A stretch of 64,000 nt of DNA from Phocoena phocoena (lineage: Eukaryota; Chordata; Mammalia; Artiodactyla; Phocoenidae). Position 1 is the stretch's first letter. Each line of letters begins with the position of its first letter. Location of the stretch: the NCBI RefSeq assembly GCF_963924675.1, contig NC_089221.1, positions 141,092,263-141,156,262 of the forward strand, written 5' to 3'. The notes under the pieces are model-generated. The model had not been told where the DNA came from and did not search any database. It was given only the letters and a program-made list of their open reading frames with translations. The position numbers and the translations under genes were made by a program. Of the stretch, positions 12,206 through 25,545 are shown in pieces.

Positions 12206-13429
12206 TCATTTATTTATCTCTTGACTCTGTCCTCAGCTTCTCCTTAAATCATCTACCTGCCCATAAAATCTTTGTTAACAACTTATTGTGTCCTTTCCAT
12301 AGTTCACTTAACAGACACACACACACACATACACACAGATTTTTGGACTTTTTAAAATAAAATGACACATTTTGTGGAACACTTGTGGAAAATATTGAGA
12401 TGTTATATGAGAAAAGTATCCTGGAATCAAATAGTTTTGGGAGACACTGGATCACAAAAATTGAATAGCATTATCTACTGCCAGACTTTTAGTGCACTTA
12501 TCATAGAAATGTGTGCAAGCTATGTATTCTTCCAAATCATTTGACAGCGAAACCCTTAACAGGGAAATTAAGGCATTGGTATTATGAGGGACAGACTTTG
12601 GGAAACACTGACCTAACACTTGCAATGAATTTCATTTACTCTTTAACTGTAAATTTAGCTTTCATCCATTTGGAGACCAGACATATTCCAAATCAAGGAG
12701 CCAAGAAGCCATATATATTAACTCTACCCTAGCTTCTTATTTTGCATACAGAAGTTGGGTTCTTTTCCTCTTGCCTGGTAATCAAGCCTCTGCCTAAAAC
12801 CTGAGAATCAGAAACCAAACATCTGTCTTGGTTTCCTGTCCTGGCCTTTGATGTGAATTGTCAAAGGTGTGGTGTACTGACCTGAACCAAGTGGTCTACC
12901 TTCTGGTCCTCTAATAATTAACTGTCTTCTCATCATGTTACCCAATACACAAGTTGCTATGGTATCCAGGTCTTCATTCTAAGTTTACCTCTCATCAATA
13001 CGTAATTACAGAAAGGAGTATAAAATTAATGCATGAAGAACATAGAATCATAGAAAAATAAGTTTTGGCTTGGGTATTTATTGAAATAGGGACATATGAG
13101 TTAAAAGGCTGTTCCTTTTTAGCTATCTTTTGCCTTCCTCATACATTTGATTGCCAAATTAAATGAGTTGACATATAAGGGCATGTAGCATTATGCTGGT
13201 GCAGTATAGGCAACAAATGTTAGTTTACATTTCATTCTTTAAGCAAGCTTAAATAGCCAGGATTTCCTTGTTTATAATATGAAGAATGTCTAGCAAACCT
13301 AGTGGGACCACATAAGAACCTGTGATACTTTTATAGATCAATTCACATCTCTTAAAGTATAATTGTATATAGCAGTAACCTAACATACCCCCAAATAGCA
13401 TGCAAACTAGAATGGTCAAGTGTTCCAAC
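12206..13429. other. Unrecognised non-coding sequence
   Basis: Begins at the edge of the inverted L1. A short interrupted CA repeat lies at 12314-12338. Nothing else nameable and no coding potential beyond short chance frames. Confidence 0.5.
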
Positions 13430-13615
13430 TCTTATGGATCGTATATTAGATGCCAAGCACTACCCTAAGTCCTTAGATACTTATGCTACATAATAATCAC
13501 AAAAATCCTGTGAAGTTGCCCAGGGTCACATAGCTAGTTCATGAAAGTGACTGGATCAAACCCTGGCAGCTGATAAAGAGCCCTTATTCTACTCCCAAAG
13601 CTGTACTTACTCCAT
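13430..13615 (-). repeat. MIR
   Basis: Reverse-oriented MIR text: ttagatgccaagcactac-ctaagtcc, then ttgcccagggtcacatagctag, then the ggatcaaaccctggcagc stretch. Diverged with small gaps. Bases 13616-14586 hold nothing I can name. Confidence 0.7.
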
Positions 13616-14587
13616 TTCAACTCTCACTTAATAGGAGATACGTATTTAATATGAGTGGTTTGTTATAATTAAGTCATATCATATTCGAGTCAGGGTAGAC
13701 ACTGCCTCTCTTCTCGTGTTGTCTCCAATCTCTACAAGAGTGCCTGCATCAGACACTAGACAGTTACTTTTACAAGAGAAAAATCTGATTATAAGTTTGG
13801 TGTTTTTGTAGGGTCAACAATTTTTGGAGAATTTTCTCTTCAAGCAAAGGAGAGATGGAGATGCTAGAAAATTATCTGGGTGGTAGGCAAATATTTTAAA
13901 GGTACTGCAGAAATTGAAGTCAATAAATCAGAGAGTAACTGTCCAAAAAAGGAAGAGACAGTGACAAATGCAGTAAATCCCAAGAAGTAAAGGCTGGTCA
14001 AAGACAAAATGTGTTCCTCTGCCCAGAGTACAATATTCCTGACCGCTGAACATGAGACTCAGGACTACTGGGAACCAAGGGTACTAAACATAATTAAATA
14101 ATAATTAACTAGTGGTGTGAATAAATAATATCTCCATGGTAAATAACTGACACACAAAACCCAGCAGAAGTTTTGCCACAGACGGCAAGCAAACAGTGAC
14201 TACTGATACAACTTAAGGAGGTAGCATTAAGTTTTTGTCATGGTTTAAAAGACTGGATATAAAGCAGGAAGTTAAATTGGAACATTTAAGTTTTGCACAC
14301 TGCATAGTGATAGAAACTCATGTATTCCTCAAGATTGATATTCCCACATGATTACATCAAGAAATCAGAAAGAGATGCATTTGCCAATTATTCCCAATCG
14401 ATGCAAGAAAGAATATGTGTTAGAGTAAAACAAGCAAAAAATCAAAATTCCCTCCTCTCCTCAATACCACAATTATCTCTAATTTTTCAAAACAATTTTT
14501 AATCCTTTCTCAACAGGGTCTTTCATGTTGTCATTAACAAAATCTAATATAGGTTAAAATCACAATATATTAAAACAGTTACCTAAG

Positions 14588-15637
14588 AAATCATCTCAAG
14601 TCTAGAAAAATGATCCAATCAAAAAATGGGCAGAAGAAAGAAATCATCTCAAGTCTAGAAAAATGATCCAATCAAAAAATGGGCAGAAGACCTAAAGAGA
14701 CATTTCTCCAAAGAAGACATACACATGGCCAAAAAGCGCATGAAAAGATGTTCATCATCACTAATTGTCAGAGAAATGCACGTCAAAACTACAATGAGGT
14801 ATCGCCTCACACCGATCAGAATGGCCCTCATGAAAACGTCTACAAACAAGAAATGCTGCAGAGGGTGTGGAGAAAAGGGAACCCTTCTACTGTCGGTGAG
14901 CATGTAAATTGGTACAACCACTATGGAGAACAGTATGGAGGTTCCTCAGAAAACTATAAATAGAACGACCATATGACCCAGCAATCCCACTCCTGGGCAT
15001 TACCAGATATACCAGACAAAACTCTAATTTGAAATAATACATGCACCCCAATGTTCACTGCAGCACTGTTTACATGGAAGCAACCTAAATGTCCATCAAC
15101 AGAAGAATAGATAAAGAAGATGAGGTACATATATACACTGGACTATTACTCAGCCATAAAAAGGAATGAAATAATGCCATTTGGAGCAACATGGATGGAC
15201 CTGGATATTATCATACTAAGTGAAGTCAGTCAGAGAAAGACAAATATATGATATTTCCTATATGTGGAATCTAAAAAAAAATGATACAAATGAACTTACT
15301 TACAAAACAGTAATAGAGTCACAGATGTAGAAAACAAATTTATGGTTACCAGGGGGGAAAGGGGAGCGGAGGGATAAATTGGGAGATTGGGATTGACATA
15401 TACACACTACTACGTATAAAGTAGATAACTAATAAAGACCTATTGTATAGCATAGGGAACCCTACTCAATACTTTGTAATGACCTATATGCGAAAAGAAT
15501 CTAAAGAAAAGAGTGGATATATGTGTATGTATTGGCTGGTTCACTTTGCTGTTCAGCAGAGACTAGCATAACATTGTAAATCGACTATACTCCAATAAAA
15601 ATTTTAAAAAAGAAAAAAATTATCTGGAGTCTAGAAA
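14588..15637 (+). mobile_element. 5'-truncated LINE-1 with diverged TSD and duplicated 5' junction
   Basis: Plus-strand L1 from late ORF2 (atgggcagaagacctaaaga) through the 3'UTR to actatactccaataaaaatt and an A-rich tail. A 21-bp target duplication (18/21 identical) lies at 14641-14661 and 15617-15637. The 5' junction is tandemly duplicated with period 53: bases 14587-14639 repeat at 14640-14692, covering the duplicated target site plus the first bases of the L1. Frames at 14679-14963 are ORF2 remnants with frameshifts. Confidence 0.9.
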
Positions 15638-17486
15638 TTGAAACCAGTTCAAGCTGCACATCTGAAGCTCAGGAAGTCAGTTACTTAGTAAATTCCTCAG
15701 GCTGTCCTCAGTCAGCTTCTTGTAGTATATTAGAAATTACTTTATCATTCAATTGGCTGGGGCAAATATCTCTTCCTCCCCCTCTCTCCCTTCCTTCCTC
15801 TCTACCCCTTTCCCCCACCCTCAACATAGGAAATTAAGGGAAACCGCTGGGCAATTAAATTGAGTGAAAATATTTTTTCCAATGCTTTTAAAAAATATTT
15901 GTATGTATGCAAATGCATCACAGTCCAAGTTCTATTGGATGTCTCTTGAACTATAATCATATTAAAACAATATAGACCCAAGATATAATTAAAATGTGAT
16001 AAGTTATGATTATTGAGATACTAGAACTAAATAGGTTCTACATTTAAACCAGCATGTTTAGTTTTCTTTGAAGTGTGTTCATGTTCCACATCATGTATGC
16101 AGAATTAATGATAAAAATGAAAAAAGAAGAAAGATGTAACAGAACAATGTTATAGAAAGTAAAGTGATCTTATTACACAGTGATTTAAAACAGCACTGGC
16201 TTTAAACCTGAGGGGGAAAAAGGTAGAATCTGAATATAGTCTTATCAAATGTCTCTCACATTGATGTTGATTTAAGGTTTTGCACATGGAATCTGGAGAG
16301 GTTTGGTGGTTGATGCTTATATTTGAAAGTCAGTAAACCCTGTGCCCCACATTTATCTCTCTGCTTAGCATAGCAATAATGGTAATCCCCTGGCAGAATC
16401 TGACTTGAACCTTTTGACCTATCTTGAACTCTCGTTCAATGTTCACTATAAACATCACTTAATCACCTTTTCTCCTTTGCTTCAGTGGAGCAGCCAGTAT
16501 GCTCTAAAATCACTTTGTAAAAAAGACATTTTCATATCAAAATTCCTATGACTTTAATTATACAATATCTTAGAAATTTTTCACAATCCTTTCCTCTGTT
16601 TACTTTCTGAATGTTCACTTTATCGTTCTGTAAGCCACACATTTATAAAGGCTTCATTCCACTTACATCTCCTGCTTGTGTTTTGGAAAGAATGAGACAC
16701 TTACGTATTTGTGTCTGTTGTATACCAGTACATGGAAAATGAAGAGTATTTTGCTCTTTGGGGTTTAGCAATGTTGTATAACTTTAAAACATAAAAGCAT
16801 TTTCAGTTGCTTAATCATTTTTTCTCTTCCAACACCCAGGACATAAAAAGAACAAATTTTTAAAAATCCAAATAAACAAAATGTCTTTTTGAGATAACAG
16901 CAGGGTGACCTCATTTCTGCTGCTACCTTCAGATTCAGCTCTGTCATTGTTTCCTATATGGAAGCAGATTGGATTTCTTGGCTTTTCAGTTGCCCAGTTT
17001 TTGCAGGTGTTTTTTTTTTTTTTTTTTTTTTGCCTCATTTTGAACTCAGCTGATGGAAACAGTGGTTTTCCAAGATTGTTTTTTTCTTGGACCCATGACA
17101 AAAATGAGTCAAGAACAGCTGAATAGTGATGCTGTTTACAGAAATAAAGTTAATCAAGGGAGTTTAAGAATTTTGGGGGGGTGCTAGTAAATGTTAGTAA
17201 TAAATACATTTTTCTTATGAGTACAACATCACTTATTGTACAGACTCAGGGAGGCACGTGATCTCAGTAACCACCATAAAACAGTTTGGCCAACGCTGAC
17301 AGGACACAAATCAAAGTTTTAACATATAAAACTAGTGTTCTGACTCTATCTTACAAAGTATGGTAGTCCAACTGCAAGGTGTTTCTTATTGTTGCTAGGC
17401 AACCCTTTTTATTTATCTTCTGCTGGCTCCTCAGTATGCATCCAACTTGTTTCACCCCTTTTCTCTTCTCCTCTAGGATCTAAGAT
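15638..17486. other. Unrecognised non-coding sequence
   Basis: Contains a polypyrimidine run (about 15765-15823) and a 22-base T-run at 17010-17031. No TSD or element head could be tied to the T-run. No coding evidence. Confidence 0.5.
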
Positions 17487-17492
17487 CTCCTT

Positions 17493-17500
<8 letters not shown>

Positions 17501-17524
<24 letters not shown>

Positions 17525-17716
17525 GCAGTACGTGGGCCTCTCACTGCTGTGGCCTCTCCCGCCACGGAGCACAGGCTCCGGACGCGCAGGCCCAGCGGCC
17601 ATGGCTCATGGGCACAGCCGCCCCGCGGCATGTGGGATCTTCCCGGACCGGGGCACGAACCCGCGTCCCCTGCATCAGCAGGCGGACTCCCAACCACTGC
17701 GCCACCAGGGAAGCCC
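17501..17716 (-). mobile_element. CHR-type SINE (copy 2)
   Basis: Reverse-oriented, with a long T-run then gcagtacgtgggcctctcac, ending in gccaccagggaagccc. TSD ctccttgctctttt at 17487-17500 and 17717-17730 fixes the boundaries. It retains many CpG sites, suggesting a relatively recent insertion. Overlapping frames of 60-114 codons are SINE translations, not genes. Confidence 0.96.
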
Positions 17717-17731
17717 CTCCTTGCTCTTTTT

Positions 17732-19275
17732 AACTAGTGTTCCCACTCCCATGTGCTTGGGAAGGCTAAGTTCATGAGCTTCAGCTTGCGTCTTTGTCCC
17801 AATTCAACATATTGCTCAGTTTGCACGTACCCTTTCATCTTCCTCTCGGGTCTCAGAAAAATCCTCATCTCTCTTTATGTCTAGAGTTAAACCTTCCTTT
17901 CTGACCTCAGATTCCATCATGGCCCAACTCCAGAGGCACTCTGCTACCATTCTAACACACACCTCTGGTTTTGAGCTCAAGTTCTCCCTCTTGACTGGAG
18001 AAGATTCTTGTCTTCATACACACTGCCACTTTCCCTGCTGTTCTCATGGTCATTCTCTTATCCTTGTGGTATGTGAACACTCTGTAGGACATATTTCCTC
18101 TGAAACTAGTCGACAAGGACTCCCTCCTTCATTAATGACTTCCTTACTTGCCCAAAATTCCTTTAAGAACTACATATGGGTCCAATTTTCATAGAATATT
18201 TCCTAAATATCCAATTTATTTTCTGATCCCAAAATTAACCTCACCCAAATCTAAAATCTAAGCTATAGTCACTGCAGCTCCAATTCACATCCCCACAATC
18301 CCTCAGACATTTCAGTTTTCCATACTTTCCAAGTCAACATACACATGATGGTTCTATCATGTAAAACATCTAGTTTAGTAATTACAGTAGTAAATTGGCA
18401 ATTTAATTTTTTATTTGCTTTTAACTCTAATTTTAAGATGCTGTGGACAGGTAAGCCTTGGTTTCTTCCTGGTTTTTGAACTTCCAGGTTTTCTGTGCAT
18501 ATAATTACCATTAAAACATGACAGAGTTTTCTATTTGATATTGTTAAACTTACTCTAAAAGCAATAAAATTTTGTTGGACATGATGAGGATTCAGATCCC
18601 TCTAACCCTATAATTCAATAATTTCATGTTTCTCAGCACTCTGTACCTAGGTCTGAAGTTATATAACGATGAGATTCATGTTAGAAAAAAATCAAAGGGA
18701 GGTTATTCCAAAATTCTTAACTCAGAGTTATATAGTTTTCATAATATATTTTAAAATGTAGGAGATGCTTTTTGGCATGTTATATGTATGTCAGTCATTT
18801 TTGTTGAGAAACTACACTAATCTGAAAAATACATAATTTGAGGATAAAAAGTTAACTTTTATGTCTTATTCTTGAAATAAAACTTTCTTTGATGATTTCT
18901 AATGTTTTTATAATTATTAACTATTTTTATGTAACTTCATTCTATACATTTATTTAATACAAACTATATCCTTTCAGCAAGGTGATATAGGAGTCCTATT
19001 TTGACCACAAAGTTCATTGCCCTTCCGTGCTTCTTTACATTAGGGGACTCCCTCAGATTCTTTTCATGCATAATTTCATTTAAACGTTTTCCAAAGGAAT
19101 ACACTTGGCCCCAGAGTCAATGGAGCTCCATCACAAAGGACAAGGGAATCTTCATCATGTAGAGAACAGAGTACTACTGCTGTTCCTTGTCTACCCCAAA
19201 TCTTTGTGCCCACCCTGTTGGTGAAGGCCCCCAAGAGGTCAGCAGGCACTTCAAAACATGCTATTCCACGTAAGT
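17732..19275. other. Unrecognised non-coding sequence
   Basis: Mostly plain AT-rich sequence; the first 500 bases are pyrimidine-biased. The 105-codon plus frame at 17877-18194 shows no recognisable domain and no splice or promoter context. Confidence 0.5.
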
Positions 19276-19286
19276 TCCCATGTATT

Positions 19287-19496
19287 ATTATTATGATTTT
19301 TTTTGCAGTACGTGGGCCTCTCACTGTCGTGGCCTCTCCCGTTGCGGAGCACAGGCTCTGGACGCGCAGGCTCAGCGGCCATGGCTCACGGGCCCAGCCG
19401 CTCTGCGGCATGTGGGATCTTCCCAGACCGGGGCATGAACCTGTGTCCCCTGCATCGGCAGGTGGACTCTCAACCACTGTGCCACCAGGGAAGCCC
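19287..19496 (-). mobile_element. CHR-type SINE (copy 3)
   Basis: Reverse-oriented SINE with a short interrupted tail (ttattattatgatttttttt) that ends in gccaccagggaagccc. An 11-bp TSD, tcccatgtatt, lies at 19276-19286 and 19497-19507. The 193-codon minus frame across 19076-19657 is a read-through of this SINE and its flanks. Confidence 0.95.
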
Positions 19497-19507
19497 TCCC
19501 ATGTATT

Positions 19508-22099
19508 TTTATAAAGTATTAATTTCTCCATTACTATATCCCACAAAACCCATAAGTCATTCATGCTAATATAGACATGCAGAATTTTATTTTTTACAAA
19601 AAGATTCTTTTGTAAAGATAGACTTAGACACTGAAGTATAATGTTAACTTTTATCAATTGCTGCTTAATCTAATCCCTGTCATTTTAGCAGGTTTTACTG
19701 TGGAATACTTTTTAAAACTTTATCTCAGATCATTTTAACTAAAATAACACTTAAATGGAATTTAGGAATCAAACAGATGTTTTCATCTCAGTGGACAAAC
19801 TGCCCTCATCATCCACTTTCCTCTTTTCTTCCTCCAAGTACTAAGTCGTCATTCTTTGCAATTCTATTGTATTTCATAATATGTACTTCATCATTCAGGA
19901 CTAATAAGTGTGGCCTTACACTGATGATAGTTATTTCATAGCTTAGTCATGTTTCTCAACACACCTAATACCTACCTGAGGATGGATTTTATCTTCTACA
20001 TTGATGTCCCTATAAGAATGAGTACATTATTGAGCTTGCATGATATATTTAAACAACATAATATATTCAACAAAAACAGGTAACTCGACAAATTATGAGC
20101 AAGTATCCACTTGTACTCCATGAATATCAAATGCTGGACAAATTTCAGTGATATGAGCCACAATGTTCTGACCAAAATAAGAGCATAAGTTTGGCTCCTA
20201 TAGAACATGATCTTCATTTGGCAGCAAATGGGGGTTTTGTTTTCACGTTGACCTTATAGAGCCAAAAGAAAAGAAAGAAATAGCTTTGCCTATGAAGATT
20301 TATAAACATAAGTCTCCTTGCTTTGGACAGTAATAGGTCTCCCCTCTCATATCTATCTGGGTTTGAGACCTTGGTACTGCTCCATTGTCTGCCCTTGTAC
20401 CTGTCCAGACTCATGGGTGTGCTAAACCGCAAGAGAGAGGAGATTCATTCAGGTCAGTGTGGGAGGGGTGGAGGGAGCACATCTGCTGAAGAGAAGTAAA
20501 ACAGAAACAGACCAGATGGCAGGAGTAATGAGGGTGAAGAGCAGAAAGGAAAATTCCCCAAAGATCTACCAATGGCATTACTACACATCTGCTGAAGGAA
20601 AAGAGACTAAAAAGGAGCCAGCATGGTTTCAGGACATCTGAATGAGCTGACTCAGTCAGGGGTTACTCTGCAGGCTTAAATTAAGAGTTGGTTAGGAATG
20701 AGAAAGGAGTGAACAGGACGAAAGATACGGACATTCTGCCTGATTTCTTTTGTGAGAACATTTCTCCCTCTTTGGAAACTACAAATATTTAACAGCAATT
20801 AATATGCTCTGGTCCCAATCAGCATAAACTTTGTAAAAAGTAATTTTCTTTAAAAAGATCTACTATTACCACCACCAACAACAACAAAGATCTCTCGCCT
20901 TCATTAAAACCTTTGGTAGTTTGCTACAATTTATAAAAGAAAGAAAATAGCTTACTTAGCTTTCCACAGCCTGCAAAAATGAAAGTAAAACATTAAGAGA
21001 TTCTAAAGATATTAAGTGATTATTGGTTTTGCATCACTTACCTGGTATAGAATTGACAGGTAACGAGCACTTTCTTAGTTATTTTACATATAAAAATTAA
21101 GTGCTGTTGTAAAACGCATCAGATATCTTTTTCATAGTAAACTATTTAGAACATGTAAAAAAACTTTTTGATCTCTTATCACAAGGAAATTGCTAACACT
21201 GATGACCAGTATTATTTCAGAGTACAAGAAAATAGTTTGAACATGTATTTTTTTATATGTGTATATATGTGGGAAGGAAGACAATGCCCATAAAAAAGAG
21301 AAGAGATAAGCCAAAGCGATAATCTCACTGCTCATCCCTAAAATTTGGATTGTAAAAACTTAGAGCGATGTAAAAAACGTTTCCTACTGTTTTTCTTTTT
21401 GATGAAAATGAAAACAAAATGCTATTTTACCTTGAAAAATATGCTTACAGAACGGGTTTGAGCCAGCATGCATTATTGGAGAATCTACCAAAATTGGAAA
21501 TGAACAAATTAACTGACAAGTGCAGGAGGAGGATACAAATTATAGGGATAAAAGTTACCAGTTGCCTGCTCTATATAGAGAAACAGGGTGATAGCAGTGA
21601 TACTGATTACACTGACGATGCACATACACACACCAGTTGGCCCAAGTCTCTTGAAACCATATAAAATTAGTCTCTGATACTATTTAAGGCATTTCTTATC
21701 TTTAAAAAAATCAGCAATGAAATATCACTCTCTTGTGATGACCTGTAATGCTATCCCTTATTGCAGAAAGTAAATTTTGTAAGAGTTTAGCATACTTTAT
21801 AATTTATCTTAGGTCTTCGTAAAGTAAATATTCAACTCAGACAACTGCAATTTGATGGAAAGTGCAACTTGAAAAAAAATCTTTAATGCTGAAATTTTCC
21901 TAATTCCATGTTGAGTTAGGGAGGCCATTAATAGAATTTGAGGGACTCCAATATTTCTGGACCTGACCTACATATTCAGTTAGTATGTTCTTAGAGAGTT
22001 CTACGTAAATGCAGGACTTTCTTTTCTGCCAAAGTAAAAATTCTCCCACAAAGGTTACAACTGAATAATATAGTAGAAACAGAAATAATAATATGTTAG
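19508..22099. other. Unrecognised non-coding sequence
   Basis: No recognisable gene. Small simple-sequence patches (for example ACC/AAC-rich at about 20869-20888). Some old repeat text is probable but too degraded to name. Confidence 0.5.
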
Positions 22100-22370
22100 A
22101 AGTTCCTCATAATAAGAGGAATTGATATTTATGAAGTACTCATGATACACCAGCCACTAGTTTAAGGGCTTTACATGTATGTATTAGATCTTTATTTAAT
22201 CATACAATGACCCTATAATGAGTGTACTACAATCATGAATATTCTTTAGGAGAAAAAAAAAAGACCAAGAAGCGTAAGTAACTTTCTTGGGTTCACAGAG
22301 CTATAAAGTTGCAGAGCTAAATTTGAACCCTGGTAGTCTGGTTTAGTAGCCTAGGTTTAATAATAATGTC
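22100..22370 (-). repeat. MIR
   Basis: Reverse-oriented MIR landmarks: gatacaccagccactagtttaagggctttacatg, then gtaactttcttgggttcacagagctataaagttgcagagctaaatttgaaccctgg (read in parts). Expanded by an A-run near 22250. Confidence 0.75.
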
Positions 22371-22505
22371 ACCCTGCCTTCCAATCAGGACAGCCTTGAA
22401 AATGAGGAAATATCATTTCAGTATTCTGCCTCTTTCACTCTGAACAAACATTGTATTATCCATGTTAACTGTAAGTTGTAATATCAAAAATTTGTATATA
22501 GGTTC

Positions 22506-25500
22506 TTTAGAACAGGCCAGAGACAAGATGGCAGAGTAGAAGGACGTGAGCTCACCTCTTCTTACAAAAATGCCAAAATCACAACTAACTGGTGAACAAC
22601 CATCAAAAAAGAAAAAAAAATGCTGGAACCTACCACAAAAGATATCGTACATCCAAAGACAATGAAGAAGCCACAATAAGACAGTAGGAGGGACACAATC
22701 ATGATAAAAACAAATCGCATACCTGCTGGGTGGGCAACCCACAAACTGGAAAATAATTATATCACAGACGTTCTCCCACAGGAGTGAAAGTTCTGAGCCC
22801 ATCAGGCTCCTTAGCCTGGGGGTCTGGCAATGGAAGGAGGATCCCCCAGAGAATCTGGCTTTGAAGGCCAGTGGGGTCTGATCTTGGGAATTCCATAGGA
22901 GTGGGGGAAGCAGAAACTCCACTCTTTTGAGGGTGCACACAAGTTCTCAAGCACACCAGGACCCAGGGCAGAAAGCAGTGACCTCATAAAAGCCTGGGCC
23001 ACCCCTATCTGCTGGTATTACGGATCTTCTGCAGAGGCAAGGGGTGGCTGTGGTTCACTGCAGGGACAAAGACACTGGTGGCGGTACTTCTGGGGAGTAC
23101 TCTTGGAGGCTGCCATTTTCTCACTAAGACCTGGCCCCACCCAACAGCCTGTAGGCTCCATTACTGGGATGCCTCAGGCCAAACAACCAACAGGGCGGGA
23201 ACACAGCAGTCTTCCTGAGCACACAGCTGCCCACTAAACACACCCCTTGACACATCACAACCCACCAGAGGGACAAGACCCAGGTCTACTTACCAGTGGA
23301 CAGGAACCAGTTCCTTCCATCAGGAAGCCTACACAAGCCTCGTAGACCAGCCTCATTCACCAGGGGGCAGACAGCAGAAGCAAGAACTCTCTTGAATATC
23401 TATACAATAACGAAAGATCAGAAAGAGAAAAATTTTTTTTAAATCCCATTTACCATCACATCAAAAAGAATAAAATACCTAGGAATAAACCTACCTAAGG
23501 AGGCAAAAGATCTGTATGCAGAAGACTGTAAGATGCTGATGAGAGAAATTGAAGATGACACAAACGGATGGAAAGATATACCATGTTCTTGGTTTGGAAG
23601 AATCAATATTGTCAAAATGACTATACCACCAAAGGCAATCTACAGATTCAGTGCAATCCCTATCAAATTACCAATGGCATTTTTCACAGAACTAGAACAA
23701 AAAAATATTAAAATCTGTATGGAAACACAAAAGACCCCAAGTAGACAAAGCACTCTTAAGCAAGAAAAATGGAGCTGGAGGAATCAGGCTCCCTGACTTC
23801 ACACTATACTACAAAGCTACAGTCATCAAAACAGTGTGGTACTGGCACAAAAACAGAAATATAGATCAATGGAAGAGGATAGAAAGCCCAGAAATAAACC
23901 CATGCACCTGTGATCAAACAATCTACAACAAAGGAGGCAAGACTATACAATGAAGAAAAGACTATCTCTTCAATAAGTGGTGCTGTGAAAACTGGATAAC
24001 TACATGTAAAATAATGAAAGTAGAACATTCTTTTACACCATACACAAAAATACACTCAAAATGGATTAAAGACTTAAATGTAAGACCAGATACTATAAAA
24101 CTTTTAGAAGAAAACATGGGCAGAACCCTCTCTGACATAAATTGTAGCAAGATCTTTTCCAATCCATCTCCTACAGTAATGGAAATAAAAACAAAAATAA
24201 ACAAATGGGACCCTAATTAAACTCAAAAGGTTTTGCACTGCAAAGAAAACCAAAAAGTAAATGAAAAGACCACCCATAGAATGGGAGAAAATATTTGCAA
24301 AGGATGTGACCGAGAAAGGATTAATCTCCAAAATCTATAAACAGCTCATGTGGATCAGTATCAAAAAAAAAAAAAAAATTAAAAACAAACAACCAAATTG
24401 AAAAATGGGAAGAAAACCTAAATAGACATTTCTCCAAAGAAGACATACAGATGGCCAAGAGGCACATGAAAAGATGCTCAACATTGCTAATTATTAGAGA
24501 AATGCAAATCAAAACTACAATGAGGTACCACCTCACACCAGTCAGAATGGCCATCATCAAGAAGTCTACAAACAGTAAATGTATGTGGAGCAAAGGGAAC
24601 CCTTCTACACTGTTGGTGGGAATGTAAATTGTTACAACCATTATGGAGAACAGTATAGATGTTCCTTCAAAAACTAAAACTAGAGCTACCATATGACCCA
24701 GCAATCCCACTCCTGGGCATATATATGCAGAAAACCATACTTTGAAAAGATACATGCACCCCAATGTTCACAGCAGTACTGTTTACATAGCCAAGACATG
24801 GAAACAACCTAAATGTCCATCAACAGATGAATGGATAAAGAAGATGTGGTACATATATACAATGGAATATTACTCAGCCATAAAAAAGAATGAAATAATG
24901 CCATTTGCAGCAACATGGATGGACCTGGAGATTATCATACCAAGTAAAGTAAGTCAGAGAAAGACAAATATCATATGATATTGCATATATGTGAAATCTA
25001 AAGAAAAAATGATACAAATGAACTTACAAAGCAGAAGCAGACTCACAGACTTATAGAACGAATTTATGGTTACCAGGGGTAAGGCTGTGAGGGAGGGATA
25101 GATTGGGAGTTTGTGATTTACATATACATACTGCTATATTTAAAATAGGCAACCAGGGCCTCCCTGGTGGCACAGTGGTTGGGGGTCCGCCTGCCGATGC
25201 AGGGGACACGGATTCGTGCCCCGGTCCGGGAAGATCCCACATGCCATGGAGTGGCTAGGCCCGTGAGCCATGGCCACTGAGCCTGCGCGTCCGGAGCCTG
25301 TGCTCCACAACGGGAGAGGCCACAACAGTGAGAGGCCCGCGTACCGCAAAAAAAAAAAAAAAAAAAAAATAGACAACCAACAAGGACCTACTCTATAGCA
25401 CAGGAAACACTGCTTAATATTCTGTAATAACCTAAATGGCAAAATAATTTGAAAAAAATAGGCACATGTGTAACTGAATCTCTTTGCTGTACACCTGAAC

Positions 25501-25545
25501 ATAACTCAACATTGTCAATCAACTATATTCCAACATAAAAAAAAC
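22506..25545 (+). mobile_element. LINE-1 with internal deletion (5'UTR joined to ORF2)
   Basis: Starts with an L1 5'UTR (gacaagatggcagagtagaagg near 22523) and runs through GC-richer 5'UTR to about 23387. It then jumps directly to ORF2 just downstream of the RT core (tctcttgaatatctatac), continuing through ORF2 C-terminus and 3'UTR to ccaacataaaaaaaac. All of ORF1 and more than half of ORF2 are absent. Frames at 23533-23796 and 24014-24220 are ORF2 remnants. A SINE sits at 25156-25365. The junction does not fall on an obvious splice acceptor, so a deletion is more likely than splicing. No TSD found. Confidence 0.85.
25156..25365 (+). mobile_element. CHR-type SINE (copy 4), inside an L1
   Basis: Begins gggcctccctggtggcacag and ends gcgtaccgc plus an A-tail. 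TSD of 14 bp with one mismatch at 25142-25155 and 25366-25379 (aaaatag(g/a)caacca), which is L1 sequence. The SINE therefore post-dates the L1. It differs from the other copies at the gttgggggtccgcc site (others gttgagagtccgcc). Confidence 0.96.

Noticed and set aside
14587..14692. Tandem repeats as a CRISPR array
   Set aside because: Only two copies, no spacers, in a mammalian genome; it is a duplicated L1 junction.
17010..17031. 22-base T-run as the tail of a reverse-oriented retrocopy
   Set aside because: No SINE, L1 or gene-like body and no target duplication was found beside it; simple expansion is enough.
19076..19657. 193-codon minus frame as a novel gene
   Set aside because: The middle translates a SINE, and the flanks are chance extensions.
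22413..22940. 175-codon minus frame as a gene
   Set aside because: It is antisense to an L1 5'UTR; no independent support.
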